A stretch of DNA of 42,181 nucleotides from Bacillota bacterium (GTDB lineage: Bacteria; Bacillota; UBA4882; UBA10575): positions 1 to 42,181 of the forward strand of contig JAAYHQ010000069.1 of NCBI GenBank assembly GCA_012727425.1. Reading direction: 5' to 3'. The notes under the pieces are model-generated. The model saw nothing but the letters and a program-made list of their open reading frames with translations. It made no database searches and was not told where the DNA came from. How positions within the stretch are numbered: position 1 is the first letter of the stretch; every line of letters starts with the position of its first letter. The translations under genes and the position numbers were made by a program. Below are positions 1-9,991 of this stretch, piece after piece.

Positions 1-830
1 GTATAAATTTGCGTCGTTGAAATATCAGCATGACCCAACATTTCCTGCACCGCACGTAAATCGGCCCCGTTTTCCAGTAAATGGGTGGCAAAGGAATGCC
101 GGAGCGTATGGGGGGTGATCAAATCTTCCGCTCCGATCTTTTCCGCGTATTTTTTGATGATTTTCCAAAAGCCCTGCCGGGTTAAACCATGACCATGGTG
201 GTTCAAAAACAGGGTATCTTCATTCGGATCGGAGGCCAAAAACTTACGGGCGTGGTCCAAATAAAACTGGAGGTACTTGACGGCCACCGTCCCCAGGGGC
301 ACAATCCGCTCCTTGGACCCTTTCCCCACACACCGGATATAACCTTCATTTAAGTTCACATCGGATATTTTCAGTGAAACCAATTCGGTCACCCGCAGAC
401 CGGTGGCGTATAATACTTCCAGCATCGAGCGGTCTCTGATCCCGGCCGGTGTTTTCAAGTCCGGCTGTTCCAGCAGTTCGACCACTTTTTCCACCGAGAG
501 CACCCGCGGTAATTTCTTTTCTTGTTTGGGTGCATCCAAATTGATCGTCGGGTCGTGCTGAATAACCTGCTCACGGACGAGAAAATGGTAGAAGGCCTTA
601 ATTGCCGCCAGCGAACGGGAGATGGTCGAAGCCGCCCGTCCCTTGGCCTGTAAATAGAGTAAATAGCCACCGACGGTTGCCTGGGTGGCTTCATTGGCGG
701 AAATGCCCTTTTTTTTGTTTAGATAATCCAGATACTGGCGGAGATCCCTCCCGTAAGATTCCAGGGTGTTAGGAGCCAATCCTCGTTCCACCGCAATATA
801 GTTGTAAAATGCTTCCAAGTAGTCCTGCAA
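1..830 (-). CDS. xerD: Tyrosine recombinase XerD, 3' end cut by window edge
   Basis: Site-specific tyrosine recombinase that, with XerC, resolves chromosome dimers at dif. The 276 visible codons hold the N-terminal SAM-like core-binding domain (LEAFYNYIAVERGLAPNT) and almost all of the catalytic domain: the first Arg in ATGLRVTEL, the Lys region GKGSKER, the HTLRHSFATH box, LGHADIS, and the nucleophile Tyr in TTQIY, encoded by bases 3-5. Only about 20 C-terminal residues are missing. An in-frame TGA lies three codons upstream, so the start must be the TTG at 830, with AAGGGG ten bases before it. It is the last visible gene of the DUF3866-nudF-spoIIM-xerD run. XerC or another Xer paralogue is possible, but the spoIIM/nudF neighbourhood is typical of xerD in Bacillota. 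Confidence 0.93.
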   Translation of the reverse strand, partial: MQDYLEAFYNYIAVERGLAPNTLESYGRDLRQYLDYLNKKKGISANEATQATVGGYLLYLQAKGRAASTISRSLAAIKAFYHFLVREQVIQHDPTINLDAPKQEKKLPRVLSVEKVVELLEQPDLKTPAGIRDRSMLEVLYATGLRVTELVSLKISDVNLNEGYIRCVGKGSKERIVPLGTVAVKYLQFYLDHARKFLASDPNEDTLFLNHHGHGLTRQGFWKIIKKYAEKIGAEDLITPHTLRHSFATHLLENGADLRAVQEMLGHADISTTQIY

Positions 831-955
831 ATTTGGTCAACCCCTTACCCAATAACGTTAAGTCGTCTCTTTCCTTGTCTTTCTTTTATTTTTCGACATC
901 CCAAATTGAAATCCTTTTTTCATTTTACGAGAAAGATTTCCATTGGACACAGGCT

Positions 956-1594
956 TTAGAAGAGTTTTGCCGTCCAGTAAATGAACATAGGCGAGATAAA
1001 GCCCTCAATCAATCCGGACACGGTCAAGAGCACCATGGCCAGTCCACTAAGCCCCAGCCCTTGAAGCAAATCAGCCGAAACGGGCCGGTTCACCTGGCCA
1101 AACCGGCTTTTCAGGAGCGCACCGGCCAGATCGATATTGGCGACGCCGGCGAGTAGCAAGGCGGGGATCATGAAGACATAATGGGGAAAGACCGAAGTTA
1201 CAGTAAAGAGAAAACCTTTCCCCGCCAGTTGTTGTAGGATAAAACCAATCGTAAAACCGAGGATGTATCCTTTGGCAAAGATTAAAAACAGGATCAAAGG
1301 AACACCGATCACGCTGATCCCCAGCAAGACAAAGAAGAAAACTGTCTTCAAATGATTAAAGATGGCATCACCCGCCAAAGCCACATCGGTTACCGGTGCA
1401 GTCTGCTGTTTCATTCCTTGGAAAAAAATCTGGATGTACTGCCGCAACTCAGTCTTCTGCCCATACTCCAAATTTTGCGCCGAGAGGGTTCCGAAGACAA
1501 TCCCCATGGCAAACAACAAACCAACCAAGATAAAGAGAAAAAGCCGCTCTTCAATGTAGAGCCCGATTTTTCTTCGCCACCGCCGCAGAAACAA
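956..1594 (-). CDS. spoIIM: Stage II sporulation protein M
   Basis: SpoIIM is a polytopic membrane protein that recruits SpoIIP and SpoIID to the septum; the three remodel peptidoglycan so that the mother cell can engulf the forespore. The 212-residue product (family usually about 210) begins with a basic stretch (FLRRWRRKIG) and then has about five hydrophobic segments, including the family-like FVLLGISVIGVPLILFLIF and the C-terminal GLIEGFISPMFIY. The TTG at 1594 is chosen because AAGGAGG ends eight bases before it; an upstream GTG at 1603 sits inside that Shine-Dalgarno sequence. The gene lies between nudF and xerD, an arrangement seen in other spore formers, though no fur gene is present here. 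A SpoIID-domain gene lies at 14.1 kb. Confidence 0.93.
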   Translation of the reverse strand: MFLRRWRRKIGLYIEERLFLFILVGLLFAMGIVFGTLSAQNLEYGQKTELRQYIQIFFQGMKQQTAPVTDVALAGDAIFNHLKTVFFFVLLGISVIGVPLILFLIFAKGYILGFTIGFILQQLAGKGFLFTVTSVFPHYVFMIPALLLAGVANIDLAGALLKSRFGQVNRPVSADLLQGLGLSGLAMVLLTVSGLIEGFISPMFIYWTAKLF

Positions 1595-1696
1595 CGAAAC
1601 CACCTCCTTGTCCCGGTCAGTAAATAATTATGACTGAACAGGAGATGGTATGCCCTTTATTCCGTCCCGGACGACCGCACCACAGTAACCCCGGGT

Positions 1697-2245
1697 TTAA
1701 AGAAGCCCTTTTAACCGGGCCACCAAAAAGGCCGTTACCGTCTTCCCGTCTTGGATCCGCCCATCAGCAATGTGCTGGAAAACTTCGGCCACGGGGAGCC
1801 GGAGACAATTGATGAACTCCCCCGTATCGGGCTGGGCGGTCCCCGGCGACGGGTCCTTACAGACATATAAATGGATCACTTCATTGGTAAATCCGGGCGT
1901 GGTCACCACCGCACCAACCTTAATCAGTTCGCCACCCACAAAACCGGTCTCTTCTCGTAATTCCCGGGCTGCACAATCCAGAGCGGACTCACCGGGATCG
2001 AGTTTCCCCGCGGGAATCTCCAGGGTCACGCGGCCCAAGGGGTAGCGAAACTGCCTGACCAAAAGGGTCTCACCATTGGTAAAATAGGGAATCACCGCCG
2101 ACGCCCCCGGATGGTCAATCCATTCACGGGCCGCTTCGGTCCCGTCGGGCAGTTCGACCTGTGTCCGGCGTACTTTCAAAAGCATCCCGTCATAAACCAG
2201 CTCCTCGGTAAGCTTCTTTTCACTTAAATCCAAATGCTCATCCAT
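1697..2245 (-). CDS. nudF: ADP-ribose pyrophosphatase (Nudix hydrolase)
   Basis: Cytoplasmic Nudix hydrolase expected to cleave ADP-ribose to AMP and ribose 5-phosphate. A full Nudix box is visible, starting GKLDPGES and ending AARELREETGF. N-terminal to it is the ADPRase-type substrate loop (VVIPYFTNGETLLVRQFRYPLG). Length is 182 residues from the ATG at 2245, which has AGGA eight bases upstream. An in-frame ATG at 2272 overlaps the DUF3866 stop as ATGA, so coupled translation from there would add nine residues. It sits between DUF3866 and spoIIM in one operon. Assignment to the ADP-ribose subfamily rests on overall similarity and synteny; another nucleoside-diphosphate substrate cannot be excluded. 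Confidence 0.9.
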   Translation of the reverse strand: MDEHLDLSEKKLTEELVYDGMLLKVRRTQVELPDGTEAAREWIDHPGASAVIPYFTNGETLLVRQFRYPLGRVTLEIPAGKLDPGESALDCAARELREETGFVGGELIKVGAVVTTPGFTNEVIHLYVCKDPSPGTAQPDTGEFINCLRLPVAEVFQHIADGRIQDGKTVTAFLVARLKGLL

Positions 2246-2268
2246 AAGCCCCATCCTTTCCATCTGAT

Positions 2269-3378
2269 TCATTCGGTTTCCGGCCAAGGGGGCAAGGTTT
2301 CACCCCCCCCATGAAGGTGGACTGCTGCCAAAACACCCGCCCCCGCGGCGGCCTCAAAAAACGCCGGATCTTCCTGAACGGACCGGCCCATCGTTTTAAC
2401 CGGCAGACGGCAGGCGGCGAGCAAAGTTTCAACCGCCGGAACTTCCACCGTGTAAAGGCGGTGTTTAACCGCCCCACTTTCCCGGAATTGGCGGACCAGA
2501 ATCCGCCGTTTTTCCGCATCCCACCGCGGCAACCCCAACGCCACCCGGGCTGTGGTCAACTCCCCCAATACAGTTTGACTGTGATGGCTCAGGCCCCGGT
2601 GGCGGGGGCGGGGATCGGCAAAACTGATCCGGGGGACAGCGATCGGGTAACCCCCCATCTTCGCCACGGCATCCAGAATATATGCTTGTTCAATCCCGGA
2701 AAACCCATACTTGGTTCCGGTCCCGACAATCCCCGGCCCCATGGCAACAATGATCAGATCAGCTGCCGCCACCGTCTTGGCCGCCACCAAAGCAGAATAA
2801 ACGTTCACCGCTTCCAGATCCCCACCAAAAGCATGACCGGCGGTAATCGTCTGGGCCAACAACCCTTGGGCTTTTAACCCGCGGACGAGATTACTAAGGC
2901 TTAAGGGCAAAGCCGCCCCGTCGGTCATGATATAAACGACCCGCCGGCCGGGAGAGACGGCATGAAAGGCCACCACCGCCGGGGCGATCATGCTGTGCAG
3001 CGTTCCAACCACCACCGGTGTGCCCGCCAGGGAAGTAAAACCCTTGATCCGCACGTGTGCTGCCGAACCCTCTTCTTCAACCGCCGCCACCGCCACTTGC
3101 CAAGGCGTATACCGCAGCTTCATTATATGCCCGGGCGGTGTATACTCCCTTTCTTGACGCCCTTCAATACTTTGGACAAAATGATAACCGCCGGTTCCCA
3201 GGTTCAAGTCGACCGCAGTCGTATTCAACCAGACCCGGTCCCCAACCCGGACCGCCCCGGTCAACGGCGGATAGGCAATGGCTTTGGCGGGGACGCCGCC
3301 CACCTCCACAGTCATCTCCTGGAAGGTGGGGAAATCCTGGGTAATCCGCACCACTGTGCCCAGCTTGCTGCTGAACAT
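2269..3378 (-). CDS. DUF3866 family protein
   Basis: A 369-residue protein of the uncharacterised DUF3866 family, which often sits just upstream of nudF in Bacillota. The N-terminal part (about residues 1-90) looks like a small beta domain (GTVVRITQDFPTF, VRVGDRVWLNTTAVDLNLGTGG). The rest is rich in small residues and glycines with Rossmann-like stretches such as VVYIMTDGAALPL and LIIVAMGPGIVGTGTKYGFSG. No signal peptide or membrane segment is visible, so it is probably cytoplasmic. The ATG at 3378 has GAGGAGG five bases upstream. It is the first gene of the operon running left to xerD. The function is unknown; the GPGIVGTGT loop suggests nucleotide or phosphate binding, which is inference. 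Confidence 0.85.
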   Translation of the reverse strand: MFSSKLGTVVRITQDFPTFQEMTVEVGGVPAKAIAYPPLTGAVRVGDRVWLNTTAVDLNLGTGGYHFVQSIEGRQEREYTPPGHIMKLRYTPWQVAVAAVEEEGSAAHVRIKGFTSLAGTPVVVGTLHSMIAPAVVAFHAVSPGRRVVYIMTDGAALPLSLSNLVRGLKAQGLLAQTITAGHAFGGDLEAVNVYSALVAAKTVAAADLIIVAMGPGIVGTGTKYGFSGIEQAYILDAVAKMGGYPIAVPRISFADPRPRHRGLSHHSQTVLGELTTARVALGLPRWDAEKRRILVRQFRESGAVKHRLYTVEVPAVETLLAACRLPVKTMGRSVQEDPAFFEAAAGAGVLAAVHLHGGGETLPPWPETE

Positions 3379-3493
3379 TGGTCCTCCTCATTCTTCGGTC
3401 TTTTGCGGAACTTTCCTGCTGCTTCCAACCTTAAATCTTATATCTATTTTTCCCCGTCTCCTGCCGATAACTACCCACTGCCGTTACAATAAC

Positions 3494-3541
3494 GAAAAAA
3501 GAAGGCCGCAGGCGCCATGTTACGCCTTGGCCTTCTTTTTG
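3494..3541 (-). terminator. Bidirectional rho-independent terminator after ppdK
   Basis: A GC-rich hairpin with a GAAGGCC/GGCCTTC outer stem and a GGCG/CGCC inner stem. It is flanked by an A-run on one side and a T-run on the other, so it can terminate in both directions. On the minus strand it lies about 40 bases beyond the ppdK stop and separates ppdK from the DUF3866 operon. Confidence 0.85.
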
Positions 3542-3582
3542 TTGCCTCCCTCAGTAGAAAAGGAAGGGCCTCGGAATCCGGC

Positions 3583-6291
3583 TTATTTCCGCCGTGGATT
3601 CTTCAATTCGGCCTGCGCCGCGGCTAAGCGGGCAATCGGTACCCGGTACGGCGAACAAGAAACGTAGTCCATACCAATGTTGTGGCAGAACTCGATCGAA
3701 CTGGGATCGCCACCGTGTTCGCCGCAGATGCCGATCTTCAAGTTGGGCTTGGTCGAACGGCCCTTCGTCAACCCGATCTCAAGGAGCTGACCGACACCCT
3801 CCTGGTCTAAACGCTGGAAGACGTCGTCCTTTAAGATCTTCTGCTCCACGTAAGTCGGGAGGAACCGTCCGGCGTCATCCCGGCTGTAGCCAAAGGCCAT
3901 CTGGGTCATATCGTTGGTCCCGAAGGAGAAGAAATCGGCATACTCCGCAATTTGGTCGGCAATCAAGGCCGCTCGCGGCAGCTCAATCATGGTCCCGATC
4001 AGGTACTCCAGTTTAACACCTTCGCGCGCCATGACTTCCGCGGCGACTTTTTCACAGTACTCGCGGATGATTTGCAACTCGCCGGTGGTCCCGACCAACG
4101 GAATCATCACCTCCGGCACAACCGTCTGGCCTTTCTTGGCCAGAGTACAGGCGGCTTCAAAGATGGCCTGGACTTGCGTGGCAAAGATCTCGGGGTAAAT
4201 GACCCCAAGGCGGCAACCACGGAAGCCAAGCATCGGGTTGAACTCGCTCAGGGCGTTGACTTTTTCGATCACTTTTTCGACCGGGATCCCCATTTCCTTG
4301 GCCATCTCTTCCTGGCCTTTCCGGTCATGGGGGAGGAACTCATGGAGCGGCGGATCCAAGAGCCGGATCGTCACCGGCAGATCCTTCATGGTCTCAAAAA
4401 GCGCGATGAAATCTGCTTTCTGATAAGGCAGGATCTTGCTCAGCGCTTTCTTCCGCGCTTCCACGTCCTCGGCCAGGATCATTTCGCGTACGGCCTTAAT
4501 CCGTTCGGGCTCGGGACCAAAGAACATGTGCTCCGTCCGGCAGAGGCCAATCCCTTGGGCCCCGAAATCACGGGCGACTTGCGCATCGTGGGGGGTATCC
4601 GCATTGGTGCGCACTTGCAAGGTCCGGACCTCATCAGCCCAGGACATCAAGGTCTGGAAACTGCCGGCAATCTGCGGCTCTACCAAGGGGGCTTGGCCAA
4701 GAATAACTTCACCGGTTGAGCCGTTCAGCGTCATCCAGTCGCCTTCCTTGAAAACATGCCCGTTGATGGTTACCTTCTTGTTGGCTTCATCAACCACGGC
4801 CTCACCGCAACCAGCCACACAACATTTACCCATACCCCGCGCGACCACCGCTGCGTGAGAGGTCATCCCCCCGCGGGAGGTCAGGATCCCTTGGGCCACA
4901 TGCATGCCGCTGATGTCTTCCGGCGAGGTTTCCGTCCGCACCAGGATCACTTTATGCCCTTGTTCATGCCAACGCTCTGCATCTTCGGCGGTGAAGACCA
5001 CTTGGCCAACGGCCGCACCGGGGCTGGCCGGTAAGCCTTTACCCACAATGGTCACTTTCGCCTTCGGGTCGATCATTGGGTGTAACAGCTGATCAAGTTG
5101 TTCCGGTTCAACCCGGAGCAGAGCGGTTTTCTTGTCAATTAAGCCCTCTTCCACCATGTCAACGGCAATTTTAATCGCCGCTTGACCGGTCCGCTTGCCG
5201 CTTCTGGTTTGCAGCATGTAAAGTTTACGGTTTTCAATGGTAAACTCGATATCCTGCATGTCTTTATAGTGTTCTTCCAGCTTTTTACGGAGTTCCAGGA
5301 GCTGCTGGTAACACTCGGGCATATACTCCTCCAAGGAAGGATACTTCGCTTTACGCTCCTCTTCGGAGATGCCGTTTTCTTTGGCCCATTGTTGCGAAGC
5401 GACCAGGCTAATCTCCTGGGGTGTTCTAATCCCGGCCACCACGTCTTCACCCTGGGCATTAATGAGGAATTCACCGTAGAAGACATTCTCACCCGTTGAC
5501 GGGTTACGCGTAAAGGCAACCCCGGTAGCCGAATTGTCCCCCATATTCCCAAAGACCATGGCCTGGACGTTAACGGCCGTACCCCATTCTTCCGGAATCT
5601 TGTGCAGTTTCCGGTAGGTGATCGCCCGCGGGTTCATCCAGGAAGAAAAGACCGCATTGATCGCCCCGCGCAACTGTTCCCAAGGATCGGCGGGGAATTC
5701 CTGCTCCAAGTTGGCTTTGATCCACGCTTTATACTGGGCAACCAGATCCTTCAGATCTTCAGCGGTTAATTCGCTGTCCAGGGTCACGCCCTTCTCTTTT
5801 TTCTTCTGTTCAAGAAGGGCTTCAAAATTACCGTGGTCGGCACCCATCACCACATTACCGTACATCTGGATAAAACGGCGGTAACTGTCCCAGGCAAACC
5901 GCTCGTTCCCGGAACTTTTGATCAACCCTTGAACCGTTTCATCATTCAAACCCAGATTCAAAATGGTATCCATCATCCCCGGCATGGAGACCCGAGCCCC
6001 GGAACGGACCGAGACGAGCAAGGGGTTGTTCACATCGCCGAAGCCTTTCCCCATCGCGGCTTCCACTTTTTTCATGTTTTCCCGGATCTCGTCTTCCAGT
6101 CCAGCCGGCCATTGTTTATTATTCTCGTAATAGGCGGTACAAACCTCAGTCGTGATGGTAAAACCAGGCGGTACGGGAATGCCTAAATTCGTCATTTCGG
6201 CCAAGTTGGCCCCTTTGCCGCCAAGGAGGTTTCTCATCTCGGCCGTACCGTCGGCTTGACCATTACCAAAAAAATAGACTTTCTTCGACAT
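3583..6291 (-). CDS. ppdK: Pyruvate, phosphate dikinase
   Basis: Interconverts pyruvate + ATP + Pi with phosphoenolpyruvate + AMP + PPi. In anaerobic fermenters it often works in the glycolytic direction, making ATP from PEP and PPi. Domains in order: N-terminal ATP-grasp nucleotide domain (from [20 protein letters not shown]), the swivelling phosphohistidine domain with catalytic His at about residue 479 in [13 protein letters not shown], and the C-terminal TIM barrel with catalytic Cys at about 856 in [10 protein letters not shown]. Length is 902 residues, against about 874 in the clostridial enzyme, and both catalytic residues are shifted by about 24 places, implying an insertion before the His domain. 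The ATG at 6291 follows GGAGGAG; a further 14 in-frame codons upstream have no good Shine-Dalgarno. It is transcribed alone, ending at the terminator at 3494-3541. No PPDK regulatory protein gene is adjacent. Confidence 0.97.
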   Translation of the reverse strand: MSKKVYFFGNGQADGTAEMRNLLGGKGANLAEMTNLGIPVPPGFTITTEVCTAYYENNKQWPAGLEDEIRENMKKVEAAMGKGFGDVNNPLLVSVRSGARVSMPGMMDTILNLGLNDETVQGLIKSSGNERFAWDSYRRFIQMYGNVVMGADHGNFEALLEQKKKEKGVTLDSELTAEDLKDLVAQYKAWIKANLEQEFPADPWEQLRGAINAVFSSWMNPRAITYRKLHKIPEEWGTAVNVQAMVFGNMGDNSATGVAFTRNPSTGENVFYGEFLINAQGEDVVAGIRTPQEISLVASQQWAKENGISEEERKAKYPSLEEYMPECYQQLLELRKKLEEHYKDMQDIEFTIENRKLYMLQTRSGKRTGQAAIKIAVDMVEEGLIDKKTALLRVEPEQLDQLLHPMIDPKAKVTIVGKGLPASPGAAVGQVVFTAEDAERWHEQGHKVILVRTETSPEDISGMHVAQGILTSRGGMTSHAAVVARGMGKCCVAGCGEAVVDEANKKVTINGHVFKEGDWMTLNGSTGEVILGQAPLVEPQIAGSFQTLMSWADEVRTLQVRTNADTPHDAQVARDFGAQGIGLCRTEHMFFGPEPERIKAVREMILAEDVEARKKALSKILPYQKADFIALFETMKDLPVTIRLLDPPLHEFLPHDRKGQEEMAKEMGIPVEKVIEKVNALSEFNPMLGFRGCRLGVIYPEIFATQVQAIFEAACTLAKKGQTVVPEVMIPLVGTTGELQIIREYCEKVAAEVMAREGVKLEYLIGTMIELPRAALIADQIAEYADFFSFGTNDMTQMAFGYSRDDAGRFLPTYVEQKILKDDVFQRLDQEGVGQLLEIGLTKGRSTKPNLKIGICGEHGGDPSSIEFCHNIGMDYVSCSPYRVPIARLAAAQAELKNPRRK

Positions 6292-6323
6292 ACTACTCCT
6301 CCATTCTTCTGTATGATGAATTA

Positions 6324-6340
6324 ACCATGACACTCATGGT
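6324..6340. promoter_or_regulatory. ppdK: Palindrome in the ppdK 5' leader
   Basis: A perfect 7-base inverted repeat (ACCATGA, CAC spacer, TCATGGT) lies 33 to 49 bases upstream of the ppdK start, in a 246-base interval containing no gene. It is either an operator or a short leader hairpin; no regulator is identified. No convincing -35/-10 pair was found in this interval. Confidence 0.3.
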
Positions 6341-6537
6341 AGTCCGCGCAGTGGTTAGCTTGTCTCCGGTAATCCTATTTTCCCCTTTTTTCCGGGCGTA
6401 ATCCCCAATCTTTTAGTTGGACTGACGGAACCGCCCTTTTGGACAACGCATCGTTGCGATTTATCCCCGTAAAAGCTTAAACCGGCAATAGTTTAAAAAA
6501 GTCCACTAAGTAATATACTGTATTCTCAGGAAAAAGT

Positions 6538-7407
6538 CTAGTCTTTTGCAAATTTCTCTCCGTTTTGTAATAAGGCGGCTTCAACGGTATTCTTCATTAA
6601 CATGGCAATTGTCATGGGACCGACGCCGCCGGGTACGGGGGTAATCGCCCCGGCTACTGACACAACAGACGAAAAATCGACATCACCTACAACTTTCCCG
6701 GATGCCAGGCGGTTCACTCCCACATCAATCACCACCGCGCCGGGTTTCACCATTGTACCGTCGATCAAACCGGCTTTCCCCACCGCAACCACCAGAATAT
6801 CGGCGCGCCGGGTCACCGTGGCCAGGTCCGGGGTCCGCGAATGACAGACGGTTACAGTGCCGTGTTCTTGTAACAGGAGATGGAAGACGGGTTTGCCCAC
6901 AATGTTGCTCCGCCCCACCACCACACATTCCCGGCCTTTGACTTCCACACCGCTGGCTTTAATCAATTCCATTATGCCTGCTGGCGTACACGGTCGAATC
7001 CCCGCTTCTCCCCGGAGCAAACGGCCTAGATTGACCGGATGAAAACCATCCACATCTTTCTCCGGTTTGATCCGGTCTGTTACATCTTTCTCCCGAAGTG
7101 GGGCCGGTAGGGGCAACTGAACCAGGATCCCATGGACATGCGGCTCCGCATTCAAACGGTCAATGAGGGTTTCCAGTTCGGCCTGGCTGGTGGTGGCCGG
7201 TAATCGGTGAACTTCGGATTTAATCCCCAGTTGTTGGCAGCTCTTTTCCTTGTTGCGCACATAAATCTGGGAAGCCGGGTCGTCACCAACCAGAACAACG
7301 GCCAGCCCGGGAACAAGGCCGGAAGCGGCCAGTCTTGCCACTTTCCCTTTAACTTGCTGCTTAATCTCATTGGCCAGCGCTTTTCCATCAATAATCTTGG
7401 CGCTCAA
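6538..7407 (-). CDS. folD: Bifunctional methylene-THF dehydrogenase/cyclohydrolase FolD
   Basis: Interconverts 5,10-methylene-THF and 10-formyl-THF through NADP-dependent dehydrogenase and cyclohydrolase steps. The 289-residue protein (family about 285) shows the substrate domain with [14 protein letters not shown], the catalytic Lys in that motif, the [11 protein letters not shown] loop, the nucleotide-binding [11 protein letters not shown] motif and the C-terminal [12 protein letters not shown] signature. The start is a TTG at 7407 with AGGAGG seven bases upstream; no ATG competes. It follows fhs by 17 bases and so shares the murI-fhs-folD transcript. FolD and Fhs together connect formate to methylene-THF, a module used for serine/glycine and purine synthesis and in the methyl branch of the Wood-Ljungdahl pathway. 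Other genes of that pathway are not in this window. Confidence 0.96.
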   Translation of the reverse strand: MSAKIIDGKALANEIKQQVKGKVARLAASGLVPGLAVVLVGDDPASQIYVRNKEKSCQQLGIKSEVHRLPATTSQAELETLIDRLNAEPHVHGILVQLPLPAPLREKDVTDRIKPEKDVDGFHPVNLGRLLRGEAGIRPCTPAGIMELIKASGVEVKGRECVVVGRSNIVGKPVFHLLLQEHGTVTVCHSRTPDLATVTRRADILVVAVGKAGLIDGTMVKPGAVVIDVGVNRLASGKVVGDVDFSSVVSVAGAITPVPGGVGPMTIAMLMKNTVEAALLQNGEKFAKD

Positions 7408-7424
7408 GCAACTCCCTCCTTAAC

Positions 7425-9098
7425 TTAGAATAATCCGACAATACGGCCATCGGGTAACAGGTCAACCTTTTGCGCGGCCGGTGTCTTCGGTAAACCGGGC
7501 ATGGTCAGAATGTTACCGGCCATCACAATGATAAAACCGGCCCCGGCCGCCAGTTTAAGATCACGCACCGTTAATTCCCATCCCCGGGGTACCCCCTTCA
7601 GGCGCGGGTTATCGGACAAGGACATCTGGGTCTTCGCCATGCAGACCGGGAGATGGCCAAAGCCCAGTTCTTTAATTTCCGCCAACGCCTTACGGGCTTC
7701 ATTGGTATAGGTGACCCCGTCGGCACCGTAGATCTTGGTGGCCAGAAGAGCAATCTTGTCTTCCAGCGGCGTATCAGCCGTGTACAGCGGGGAGAAGCGG
7801 TTTTCGGCCGCTTGGATCGTGGCCAGGACCTGCTCAGCCAGTTGAATCCCGCCGGCCCCACCTTGGGCCACCACTTCGGAGACCGCCGCCGGAACCCCCT
7901 GCCCTTGGCAAAAATCCAGAACAACTGCCAATTCTTGCGGGTCATCGGTGGGAAACTTATTCAGCGCGACCACAACGGGTAAACCAAAGATCTCACGCAG
8001 ATTAAAAAGGTGTTTTGCCAGATTTCCCAAGCCGGCCTCAACCGCGGTCGGATCCGGGTCGGCAATCCGGTCCATCGTTACACCTCCGTGGTTTTTCAGC
8101 GCCCGCACAGAAGCAACCAGCACCACGACCGCTGGCTTTAACCCATATTGGGGAGCCACTAGATCAAAGAATTTCTCCGCGCCCAGATCGGAGGCGAACC
8201 CGCCCTCGGTTACAACATAATCAACCAGTTTCAAAGCAAGCTTCGTCGCAAGAATGCTGTTATTCCCGTGGGCAATATTGGCAAAGGGACCGCCGTGAAT
8301 AAAGGCCGGCTGCCCTTCCAACGTCTGGACCAAATTGGGTTTAATGGCCTCTTTCAGGAGCACCGCCAGCGCGCCCACGACACCCAGATCCCGGGCAAAG
8401 ACCGGTGTTCCCTCGTGGGTATAGGCCACCAGGATCGACCCCAGACGTCGCTTAAGATCGTCCAAACCGGTGGCAAGACAAAGAACAGCCATAATCTCCG
8501 AGGCCACCGTAATATCGAAGCCGCTTTCCCGCATGACACCGTTGCTTTTCGGCCCTAAACCCACGATAATCCGGCGGAGTTGACGGTCGGAGATATCCAA
8601 CACCCGTTGCCATAAAACCCGCTTCGGATCGATCCCTAATTCATTACCCTGGTAAATATGGTTTTCAAGCACCGCGGCCAACAGATTATGGGCGGCCGTG
8701 ACGGCATGGAGATCACCGGTAAAATGCAGATTAATCTCGTCCATCGGTAAAACCTGCGCATAACCGCCGCCAGCAGCACCGCCCTTCAGGCCAAAAGTCG
8801 GGCCAAGGGACGGTTCCCGCAAAGCAACGGCGACTTTCTTCCCCAAACGCCCCAAGGCCTGAGTCAATCCCACCGCGGTACAGGTTTTCCCCTCCCCGGC
8901 CGGGGTTGGGGTGATCGCCGTAACGTAAATCAGTTTCCCGTCCGGTTGATTACTACGCTTGCTGAGGGCCGTCAAAGCTACTTTCGCTTTATAATGACCA
9001 TAGGGTTCGTATTCATCTTCCGCTAAGCCAAGCTCGGCCGCAACCGCACTGATCCGGCGCATCTTGGCTTGTTGGGCAATTTCGATATCACTTAACAT
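7425..9098 (-). CDS. fhs: Formate-tetrahydrofolate ligase
   Basis: ATP-dependent ligase making 10-formyl-THF from formate and THF. The 557-residue product matches the usual size. Visible features are the P-loop TPAGEGKTCTAVGL, the conserved REPSLGPTFGLKGGAAGGG stretch, HFTGDLHAVTAAHNLLAA, and the C-terminal VMAGNILTMPGLPKTPAA. The ATG at 9098 has AGGAGGAG four bases upstream; 24 in-frame codons further upstream overlap murI and lack a Shine-Dalgarno. It lies 17 bases after murI and 17 before folD, so it is the middle gene of an operon. Presence with FolD indicates formate-linked C1 metabolism; acetogenesis is possible but not shown. Confidence 0.97.
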   Translation of the reverse strand: MLSDIEIAQQAKMRRISAVAAELGLAEDEYEPYGHYKAKVALTALSKRSNQPDGKLIYVTAITPTPAGEGKTCTAVGLTQALGRLGKKVAVALREPSLGPTFGLKGGAAGGGYAQVLPMDEINLHFTGDLHAVTAAHNLLAAVLENHIYQGNELGIDPKRVLWQRVLDISDRQLRRIIVGLGPKSNGVMRESGFDITVASEIMAVLCLATGLDDLKRRLGSILVAYTHEGTPVFARDLGVVGALAVLLKEAIKPNLVQTLEGQPAFIHGGPFANIAHGNNSILATKLALKLVDYVVTEGGFASDLGAEKFFDLVAPQYGLKPAVVVLVASVRALKNHGGVTMDRIADPDPTAVEAGLGNLAKHLFNLREIFGLPVVVALNKFPTDDPQELAVVLDFCQGQGVPAAVSEVVAQGGAGGIQLAEQVLATIQAAENRFSPLYTADTPLEDKIALLATKIYGADGVTYTNEARKALAEIKELGFGHLPVCMAKTQMSLSDNPRLKGVPRGWELTVRDLKLAAGAGFIIVMAGNILTMPGLPKTPAAQKVDLLPDGRIVGLF

Positions 9099-9115
9099 TG
9101 TACTCCTCCTCTTGC

Positions 9116-9925
9116 TTACGCTGAATAGAGCGGGGGAAGGGCGGCTACGCCGGCCCCTCTTCCCCCCCAAAGGCGTTCAATGACTGGACCAACCACTGCC
9201 GGATCCCCGGAAGTATAGAACCACTCCTGCCCCGCCCGCTGGCTTGGCGCAAGCAGCTTTTCTTCCGCCAGAACCCGCTTGGTTTGCTTCGCTACCGGTA
9301 CGCCCGTGTCAATGACCCGCACCCCCGGGGCCACCAGTTTTTCCACCAACGGCCGGAGAAAAGGATAATGGGTACACCCCAGCACTACCACGTCAACCTC
9401 CTTCTCCTGGAGGGGTTGGAGGTACTTTTTAAGCAGCCTTTCCGTCTCCGGTGTGTTGACCGCACCCGCTTCCACCGCCTCAACCAACCCGGGGCAGGCC
9501 TGATTGACCACGGTTACCCCATTCCCAAAATTCTCCACCAAAAAAGTAAAGCGTTCACCGGCAAGGGTCAGCCCGGTTGCCAAAACACCAATCTTCCGTT
9601 TCTTCGTCATAAGGGCTGCCTGTTTGACTGCCGGTTCCACCCCGACGAAGGGTAAGGAAAATTCGGCCCGCAGTTCTTTAAGGGCCGCCACCGAAGCCGT
9701 ATTGCACGCCACGACAATCAACTTGACACCCTGCGTGATCAGAAACGCCGTGATCTTCCGGGCCCGGTCCCGAATCGCCGCCGGGGTCTTTTCCCCATAA
9801 GGACAAAATTTCGAGTCGGCAACGTAGATCAGATCCTCCTGCGGTAACAGCCGGCGGACCTCTTTCATGATGGAAAGTCCACCCACTCCGGAGTCGAAGA
9901 GGCCAATCGGATCATGGGCCGCCAA
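9116..9925 (-). CDS. murI: Glutamate racemase
   Basis: Cytoplasmic, cofactor-independent racemase supplying D-glutamate for peptidoglycan. The 269-residue protein contains the N-terminal IGLFDSGVGGLSI motif and the two catalytic cysteines in VVACNTASVAAL and VVLGCTHYPF. The start is a TTG at 9925 with AAGGTG upstream; an ATG nearby is out of frame. It is the first gene of the murI-fhs-folD operon, directly downstream of a promoter at 9992-10019. Confidence 0.96.
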   Translation of the reverse strand: MAAHDPIGLFDSGVGGLSIMKEVRRLLPQEDLIYVADSKFCPYGEKTPAAIRDRARKITAFLITQGVKLIVVACNTASVAALKELRAEFSLPFVGVEPAVKQAALMTKKRKIGVLATGLTLAGERFTFLVENFGNGVTVVNQACPGLVEAVEAGAVNTPETERLLKKYLQPLQEKEVDVVVLGCTHYPFLRPLVEKLVAPGVRVIDTGVPVAKQTKRVLAEEKLLAPSQRAGQEWFYTSGDPAVVGPVIERLWGGRGAGVAALPPLYSA

Positions 9926-9991
9926 TCGTCATCACCTTCTTAACTCTTTGGAAAACACTTCGCGTTACTCGTCGCTGCTTTTCTCCTTCCC

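Noticed and set aside
1-830. XerD-like gene as a phage or integron integrase
   Set aside because: Its position in the nudF-spoIIM operon context and standard XerD motifs point to the housekeeping recombinase.
809-1156. 115-codon plus-strand frame over the spoIIM end
   Set aside because: It is antisense to spoIIM, has low-complexity translation and no ribosome binding site.
1604-1696. Sporulation sigma-factor (CATACCAT-like) motif between nudF and spoIIM
   Set aside because: A CATACCAT string is present, but no matching -35 is at the right spacing, so a dedicated sigma-E or sigma-F promoter is not supported.
5139-5552. 137-codon frame on the same strand as ppdK
   Set aside because: Out-of-frame shadow of ppdK with atypical composition (Trp/Arg/Ser rich).
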